From NCBI GenBank assembly GCA_949289045.1, contig CASEMN010000013.1:38073-102072 (forward strand): DNA of 64,000 nt, read 5' to 3'. Below the pieces are notes generated by a model. That model searched no databases, had not been told where the DNA came from, and was given only the letters and a program-made list of their open reading frames with translations. Every line of letters begins with the position of its first letter. Within the stretch, counting starts at the first letter, position 1. Below are positions 59,258 to 64,000 of this stretch, piece by piece. The position numbers and the translations under genes were made by a program. The stretch is from an uncultured Oscillospiraceae bacterium (GTDB lineage Bacteria; Bacillota; Clostridia; Oscillospirales; Acutalibacteraceae).

Positions 59258-60253
59258 TTATCTTGCCTCACCATGTAATATCCAGATGAAACTCATCTTC
59301 ACTAATAACTTTTTGGTCGAATGAAACAAATCGTCCTCCAGTTCCGCCAAATGCAAAAACGCAATCTTAGCAATCACAAATGGAACCGGCCCCCAATGAT
59401 TTGTTTGCATTGAGGCTCCAATGCCAAGTAAACCGCTTTTTGAAAAAACAGCAGTTCCCGTATTATTGACATTGTAAAACAATTCTCCTTGATTGCCATA
59501 CGCTACGTACATCATCATTTCCGGTCTTGCCCCACCAAGAATAAAAAATGTATCATGCGAATTAGAACTGGTAATATCAAATCCATCCGTCATATTGAAT
59601 GCTTCAAGGGTTCCTACTGCATAAACGATTTCTGACCAGTTTACATCCAATCCATAGGTTTTTGATAGATGTCCTTCACTGATTCCCATTCTGCTTAGAC
59701 TTGGAAATTCTTCGTTGGAGATTTCATTCCAGGCACCATCCAGTAATTCGGCATTGCTCTGTTTAATCCATGGACTGATTTTCAAATTTGTTTGGATAAC
59801 ATACCCATCTCCATCTGTAATGGTGTACGTCTTTTCCTGCCATGCTATATCCACTGGCTGCACACCATAGTCGTAATCCGTTACAGAAACTGTTATGGTG
59901 TTTTCAGATACAGAATAGGTTCCTGAAAAATAGGCATCAGTTGAATAATTAAACAAGGTCAAATTTGATTTATTGCCCAACTCCCATTCAAACTCTTCCT
60001 CGCTTCCGTCTTCTTCTATAAAATACATTTTATAGTCACTCTCCGCTCGAATTTGACGGGTTATGTTTTCTTCTCCGTCTGGCATAATCAGCTCCAATGT
60101 CCATGTGCCCAATATGGAATCGGCTGTTAATTCTCCACTGCTTTCTGTTTCCTGTTGGCTTGAGGATGGAGCTAAATCCTCTGATTGATTAGAACAGGCA
60201 CATATTCCAAGCAGCATACATAGAACAAGTAATAGTGCAATCAATTTTTTCAT
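59258..60253 (-). CDS. Lipoprotein
   Basis: 331 residues with a type II signal peptide, 'MKKLIALLLVLCMLLGICAC' (lipobox GICAC, Cys about 20), a Ser/Glu-rich linker and an 'ADSILGTWTLELIMPDG' domain typical of lipocalin-like or DUF-type Bacillota lipoproteins. The last about 35 residues ('IAFLHLAELEDDLFHSTKK') differ in character, perhaps from a fusion or frameshift at the end. Secreted and anchored. Specific role unknown. Strong SD GGAGGATATC. Confidence 0.75.
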   Translation of the reverse strand: MKKLIALLLVLCMLLGICACSNQSEDLAPSSSQQETESSGELTADSILGTWTLELIMPDGEENITRQIRAESDYKMYFIEEDGSEEEFEWELGNKSNLTLFNYSTDAYFSGTYSVSENTITVSVTDYDYGVQPVDIAWQEKTYTITDGDGYVIQTNLKISPWIKQSNAELLDGAWNEISNEEFPSLSRMGISEGHLSKTYGLDVNWSEIVYAVGTLEAFNMTDGFDITSSNSHDTFFILGGARPEMMMYVAYGNQGELFYNVNNTGTAVFSKSGLLGIGASMQTNHWGPVPFVIAKIAFLHLAELEDDLFHSTKKLLVKMSFIWILHGEAR

Positions 60254-60389
60254 TTTGATATCCTCCTAAGAATATGCCAGATACAGCGCTCCAGCATAGA
60301 ATTATATTCATTTTACCCGAACCGACAAAAAAGCGCCCCACACAATCAGGTAGTTTTCAGAAAATAATTTGAAAACATTCCATACACTA
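60254..60389. promoter_or_regulatory. Divergent intergenic region with a nested inverted repeat
   Basis: CCCCACACA (about 60343) pairs with TGTGTGGGG (60395-60403), GGTAG with CTACC, and inside them GTTTTCA with TGAAAAC. The nested palindrome lies between the leftward and rightward lipoprotein genes and reaches into the promoter of the rightward one. Confidence 0.5.
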
Positions 60390-60430
60390 CCCGTTTGTGT
60401 GGGGACAAAGGCCTACTATGCAAATATAAT
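60390..60430 (+). promoter_or_regulatory. Shared-element promoter, copy 1
   Basis: CCCGTTTGTGTGGGGACA (60390-60407) with GGGACA as the -35, a 17-bp spacer and TATAAT (60425-60430). The same layout recurs at 61625 and 62884. Confidence 0.65.
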
Positions 60431-60453
60431 ATGCGTATAGGAGGGATGATATC

Positions 60454-61212
60454 ATGAAGAAGAAAAGAATTTTAGGGATAGTGACAGCAATGCTCATGGT
60501 TATCGCCCTGGCTCTTACGGGCTGCGGGCAACAAGGCGAGCAGAACGCGGGAGCAACCGGTTCCGGAGATGGAAATAGTACGAGTGTGAGCGAACCCAAA
60601 AAAGAATCTGTCGTAGATGAAGAACCTACGGTAGACATTGGCGAGAAACCGGATGGAAGTGATGTCATCGAGCTCATGCACTGGTATCAGGATCGTGATG
60701 CAGCCTATATTAAGACTGTCGAAAAAGACAGTGACGGTTATTACCATTATAAGGTTGGCGACAAGGAGCTTCTATGCAAAACTAACGTCTGGGATTTTAT
60801 TGATGCAAAAGAGGGACTCCGCGGCACTTACTATGTCTGGCGTTTTGAAGATATGGCTGAGTCAATCGGACTTTACCCCTCAGACTTCGCGGCGACTTAC
60901 CATATGGGAGCAAGGGTCGACCCGGAACAGTCCCGTTTGGACTTTGCGCTAGATCTCGGATCGAATCATAAAACTCCATACGAAAAGACAGCCATTGACT
61001 TAACTGGATCGGTTCTTTGCAATAAGTACGATGAAATGATCTATTGTTTATCGTCGAAAACCACATATCAGATTAGTCTAGAGCAGATTTGTTTCTCGGC
61101 ATATATGATGGAACAATTGCACCTTGGGCGCACCGATGAAGAAATTATGGAGAGCGATTTTGAATCTTGGAGAGCGCTATCTGGGAATAATATGCCCCTA
61201 ATTCCCGAATAA
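60454..61212 (+). CDS. Lipoprotein, tandem paralogue 1
   Basis: 252 residues with signal peptide and lipobox 'VIALALTGCGQQGE' (Cys about 23), then a Gly/Ser/Glu linker and a domain containing 'KVGDKELLCKTNVWDFIDAK'. The first about 37 codons are nearly identical to those of the gene at 61758, and 'CxNVWD' recurs in both, so they are duplicates that diverged. SD GGAGGGATGATATC. Surface anchored, role unknown. Confidence 0.78.
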   Translation: MKKKRILGIVTAMLMVIALALTGCGQQGEQNAGATGSGDGNSTSVSEPKKESVVDEEPTVDIGEKPDGSDVIELMHWYQDRDAAYIKTVEKDSDGYYHYKVGDKELLCKTNVWDFIDAKEGLRGTYYVWRFEDMAESIGLYPSDFAATYHMGARVDPEQSRLDFALDLGSNHKTPYEKTAIDLTGSVLCNKYDEMIYCLSSKTTYQISLEQICFSAYMMEQLHLGRTDEEIMESDFESWRALSGNNMPLIPE

Positions 61213-61217
61213 TTAAA

Positions 61218-61240
61218 TACCCAGCCAATTTGGCTGGGTA
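61218..61240. terminator. Bidirectional terminator
   Basis: A perfect 9-bp stem TACCCAGCC/GGCTGGGTA between convergent genes, with T-rich sequence on the plus side. Confidence 0.75.
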
Positions 61241-61244
61241 CTTT

Positions 61245-61616
61245 TTATACGGCGAAGTTTTTAATCTTGCGATCTTCGATATAATAGTTATTTACGCCAA
61301 GTATATATTCGGCGTTATCTTCTGAATTTACATGGAATCGATATAGCTTCTGTGCCTCTTGTTTGAGTATTGGAGCTTTATTAGTCGGGTCGTAATTGAC
61401 GACCTTTGCAAGATAATCTAGCTTATCTAGATAGGCTACGACCTGTTCTTTAGTTAAACCGGAGCGACGAGCGAGGATGCCCTCATATGAGTTATCTAGT
61501 GGGTGCTTTTCGTAATATTCTTCTAGATAAGCTGTAACGGATGATTTTTCGACGAGTCCCATATTCTCAAGGAGACGCTGATCTTCGGTAAAGCGCTGAT
61601 ATTTAGGAAAAAACAC
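61245..61616 (-). CDS. Paralogous 'GLVEKSS' protein 1
   Basis: About 123 residues from GTG 61616 (weak AGGGTAGG SD); the open frame extends further into a promoter region. The core 'ENMGLVEKSSVTAYLEEYYE' and 'KHPLDNSYEGILARRSGLTK' is shared, at almost every residue, with the ORF at 62515. It converges on lipoprotein paralogue 1. Start and family unknown; it could be the C-terminal remnant of a longer gene. Confidence 0.5.
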   Translation of the reverse strand: MFFPKYQRFTEDQRLLENMGLVEKSSVTAYLEEYYEKHPLDNSYEGILARRSGLTKEQVVAYLDKLDYLAKVVNYDPTNKAPILKQEAQKLYRFHVNSEDNAEYILGVNNYYIEDRKIKNFAV

Positions 61617-61624
61617 TACACCTA

Positions 61625-61665
61625 CCCTTTTGTGTGGGGACAAAGTCCTGTTCTGCAAATATAAT
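61625..61665 (+). promoter_or_regulatory. Shared-element promoter, copy 2
   Basis: CCCTTTTGTGTGGGGACA (61625-61642), GGGACA -35, 17-bp spacer, TATAAT (61660-61665), upstream of lipoprotein paralogue 2. Confidence 0.65.
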
Positions 61666-61757
61666 ATTGAACAAGAACAAACGTCACGCATTGCCGATAT
61701 GGCAGAAATTCTGAAATGCGGATATTTATCAGCTTAAGTACAGGAGGAGACAACCAT

Positions 61758-62462
61758 ATGAAGAAGAAAAAATTATTAGGGATTTTAGCAGTGCTCATGG
61801 TGTTCGCCCTGGCTCTTACGGGCTGCGGGCAGCAAGGCGAGCAGAACGCGGGAGCAACCGGTTCTGAAAGCCAAAACGAAGCTATCGGCAACGAGGACAA
61901 CTCTGCTGGTGAGGTTACGACTGAGCTGGAAGAAACACCGGGCATTAGCCAGACGGGCAATCAAAACCCCACTAAGGATGTGAACGGCAATTATATCTAT
62001 TTGATCACTGTTGATGACGTTCAGACCGAGATTAAGACCTGCGTGAATGTCTGGGATTACATTACGGACGGTACGCCATATGATCAAGTAGATTTAAACC
62101 AAATGCTGACTGATCTTGGCTGGAATACTTTTGATGGAGGCACTGGCGTCGGCACTTATACGTATAATAACGGCGATTGTGTCAAGATTACTCCTTGGAC
62201 GGGAAAAAGTGAATATGATTTGCCGACTGGAGAGCACAGAGTGTATACTTACACTGTTGCTCCTTGGAAGACTCCAGACCTTAATGAGAAAATTTGGGTA
62301 AATATTATATGCGAGTCTGTGGCGGAAGAGCCGTATATAGTAAAAGGCACTAATGACTACGTGTCATTCGATGAGATTGTTGCATATGCGCATATGGTTG
62401 ACCTATTTAGAGAAAGTGTCGAGCCTAACCTTGCGTTTGAGAACGATGCATGTATCCCCTAA
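61758..62462 (+). CDS. Lipoprotein, tandem paralogue 2
   Basis: 234 residues from ATG 61758 (SD ACAGGAGGAG; an earlier ATG in the frame has no SD). Signal peptide and lipobox 'VFALALTGCGQQGE'. The mature part shares 'TCVNVWDYI' with paralogue 1 but is otherwise diverged ('GTYTYNNGDCVKITPWTGKS'). Anchored outside the membrane. Confidence 0.78.
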   Translation: MKKKKLLGILAVLMVFALALTGCGQQGEQNAGATGSESQNEAIGNEDNSAGEVTTELEETPGISQTGNQNPTKDVNGNYIYLITVDDVQTEIKTCVNVWDYITDGTPYDQVDLNQMLTDLGWNTFDGGTGVGTYTYNNGDCVKITPWTGKSEYDLPTGEHRVYTYTVAPWKTPDLNEKIWVNIICESVAEEPYIVKGTNDYVSFDEIVAYAHMVDLFRESVEPNLAFENDACIP

Positions 62463-62482
62463 ATTATTGTTACTGAATGACT

Positions 62483-62507
62483 ACACCGCGTCGACTAGAC
62501 GCGGTGT
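62483..62507. terminator. Bidirectional terminator
   Basis: A perfect 9-bp stem ACACCGCGT/ACGCGGTGT between convergent genes, followed on the plus strand by TTTCTG. Confidence 0.75.
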
Positions 62508-62514
62508 TTTCTGT

Positions 62515-62871
62515 TTATATGGCGTAATTGCGTTGATAATATTCTGCCATATAAGTATTTGGCAAAATGACTGAGACGCTATTACTAGCATCTTTATTAT
62601 TTATTTCGACTCGCTTCGTTACTTCTACCAAAAGTTCATCAGCAGGAAGTGGATAATAATTTGTAGGATCATAGTTTGCCAAAAAGATAATTTGATCCGC
62701 ATAATCTAGTAGTGCGATTACGGTGTCTTTTGTTAGTCCGGATCGTCGAGCAAGGATGCCTTCGTATGAGTTGTCTAATGGATGCTTTTCGTAGTAGCCA
62801 TCTAAAAACGCGGTTACCGACGACTTTTCAACTAAGCCCATGTTCTCGGCTAAGCGCTGATACGCAAAAAT
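62515..62871 (-). CDS. Paralogous 'GLVEKSS' protein 2
   Basis: About 118 residues sharing the core 'AENMGLVEKSSVTAFLDGYY' and 'LDNSYEGILARRSGLTK' with the ORF at 61245. The start is unclear: no ATG with an SD precedes the conserved core. It converges on lipoprotein paralogue 2, repeating the lipoprotein/GLVEKSS layout. Confidence 0.45.
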   Translation of the reverse strand: MFAYQRLAENMGLVEKSSVTAFLDGYYEKHPLDNSYEGILARRSGLTKDTVIALLDYADQIIFLANYDPTNYYPLPADELLVEVTKRVEINNKDASNSVSVILPNTYMAEYYQRNYAI

Positions 62872-62883
62872 CCTAAATTCCCA

Positions 62884-62923
62884 CCCTTTTGTGTGGGGCA
62901 ACTCTGACAATACATGCTATAAT
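62884..62923 (+). promoter_or_regulatory. Shared-element promoter, copy 3
   Basis: CCCTTTTGTGTGGGGCA (62884-62900), GGGGCA as -35, 17-bp spacer, TATAAT (62918-62923), upstream of the 7TM sensor gene. Confidence 0.65.
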
Positions 62924-62992
62924 ATCCTTATCATGTTCTAACTGCACCAATCAGCTAGAATCATCTTTTTGCAAAGGGGGCTATGGCTATCT

Positions 62993-64000
62993 ATGAGTGA
63001 GCGTAAGAAATCCGTCATTCGGCTTTTTGCAGCGGCAGTGCTGTTGTTTACTGTTTCTGCATACCGGCAGCTTAGCATACGGTATTGGTCGGAAGATTTT
63101 CTGCGGCCATATCTTGTCTGGGCGGTCTATATGCTACTCCTCTTTGGCTGGCAACATACCATTACAACAAAAATCATGCAGAAATCCATGCGCGGCCACC
63201 TGACTGCACAAAATATCGTCAGTATCCTATACTTGACCGTTCGCTTCATCCAGGATGCTTTCCTTTATGTCAATATTTCGTGGATGCGTTTTACCGGATA
63301 CTTTATCAATATCGCGGCTGTCTTCATACCACTGTTCGGGTTTTACAGCGCATTCTATCTCGGCAAGCCGGAGGATTACCAGATCAGCAAAAAGTGGTAT
63401 CTGCTCCTAATCCCGGCATGTTTTCTGAGCATGCTGGCACTAACCAACGATTTGCATCACTTTTTCTATTACATTGTGCCGGAGGAACCCCAGCCAAATT
63501 TGTATTTTCACCCCTACATCGGAACATATATCGTCTATATTTGGGGACTTAGTATCATCAGTTATCAGATATATGTGATCTACCGGCGCAATGGCACGAC
63601 GAAGTCTGATTCGCTTTACCGAAAGCTGATTCCCTTCTACGAGCCTATCCTACTGCTACTATTCAGTATTCCGTATGCAGCTACAGCCTATGTGATTCAA
63701 TTTGAGCTGGTGGAATATTCAGCAGGACTGATTTTTATTCTTGTGCTTTGCTGGCAGATTTATATCCTGACCGGACTGATTCCTGTGAACACGCAGTACG
63801 AGGAAGTATTCCGGCGGTCTACGGTGGCAATGCAAATTCTTTCACCGAACGATGAGCGGATTGCAGTATCGGAAAATGCGGCGGAAATCACGCCTGCTAT
63901 GCTGGAAGCTCTAAAGCAAAATCAGCATTTTTCTGCTACGGAAGATATTACCATGAACCTGCACCAAATCCCGGGCGGGTATATGGTCTGGCAAACCGAT
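62993..64000 (+). CDS. 7TM sensor protein (histidine kinase-like), incomplete
   Basis: Open frame from ATG 62993 to the window end with no stop: 336 codons seen. SD AAAGGGGG lies 12 nt upstream. The product starts 'MSERKKSVIRLFAAAVLLFT' and has about seven hydrophobic segments ('YLVWAVYMLLLFGW', 'GYFINIAAVFIPLFGFYSAF', 'WYLLLIPACFLSMLAL', 'YIVYIWGLSIISYQIYVIY', 'ILLLLFSIPYAATAYVI', 'AGLIFILVLCWQIYILTGLI'). It then enters a cytosolic region with 'STVAMQILSPNDERIAVSEN'. This is the N-terminal pattern of 7TM sensor histidine kinases of Bacillota; the kinase domain would lie beyond the window. Confidence 0.75.
   Translation, partial: MSERKKSVIRLFAAAVLLFTVSAYRQLSIRYWSEDFLRPYLVWAVYMLLLFGWQHTITTKIMQKSMRGHLTAQNIVSILYLTVRFIQDAFLYVNISWMRFTGYFINIAAVFIPLFGFYSAFYLGKPEDYQISKKWYLLLIPACFLSMLALTNDLHHFFYYIVPEEPQPNLYFHPYIGTYIVYIWGLSIISYQIYVIYRRNGTTKSDSLYRKLIPFYEPILLLLFSIPYAATAYVIQFELVEYSAGLIFILVLCWQIYILTGLIPVNTQYEEVFRRSTVAMQILSPNDERIAVSENAAEITPAMLEALKQNQHFSATEDITMNLHQIPGGYMVWQTD

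Overview
The window looks like a low-to-mid GC Bacillota genome, most likely a gut Clostridia (Oscillospiraceae/Lachnospiraceae-like). The grounds are strong AGGAGG-type ribosome binding sites, TTGACA/TATAAT promoters, SPP1-like and PBSX-like phage genes, paired large serine recombinases and a clostridial conjugative-element gene set. No rRNA gene or CRISPR array was seen. All calls are made by eye from sequence; no database search was run.

Region 1 (1 to about 30,350) is most of a siphovirus-type prophage. It starts with a small HTH regulator and a four-copy operator, followed by an antirepressor, small early genes, an HUH-type replication protein, a helicase-methylase fusion, a collagen-like tail fibre, a RecU-type resolvase and an ArpU/RinA-like late regulator. 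Next come a repeat-bearing late promoter, terminase, portal, a minor head protein fused to an ADP-ribosyltransferase, scaffold, capsid, connectors, tail tube, tail chaperones (probable frameshift), tape measure and tail hub. A late accessory block follows: an inward-facing anchored 'moron', two RHH regulators each with its own palindromic operator and a two-hairpin RNA, and a second antirepressor. A second fibre, holin, amidase and XhlA-like protein close the late genes. The right end carries a candidate small RNA and the 3' half of a tRNA-Leu(CAG), which fits attR. The integrase and left end lie outside the window.

Region 2 (about 30,660 to 45,330, minus strand) is an integrative element: two overlapping large serine recombinases with an HTH/zinc accessory protein, small DUF proteins, a replication-relaxation protein, a TraG/VirD4-like ATPase and an MT-A70 methyltransferase. 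Its most unusual part is an operon of a small CH/ICW protein, a JAB-E1 (JAMM protease plus ThiF) fusion and a ClpB-D2-like AAA+ unfoldase. I did not find a ubiquitin-like protein for it.

Region 3 (about 45,430 to 58,850, plus strand) is a defence cargo: an unrecognised 349-residue protein, a XRE regulator, and a type I restriction system whose hsdS genes and fragments are bounded by four inverted copies of a 14-bp site around a tyrosine recombinase (a phase-variable shufflon). A Hachiman-like HamA/HamB pair follows.

Region 4 (58,850 to 64,000) holds lipoprotein genes, including two tandem paralogues each facing a paralogous minus-strand ORF, and the start of a 7TM sensor gene that runs off the window. 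Three promoters here share one element over their -35 boxes, suggesting a common regulator.
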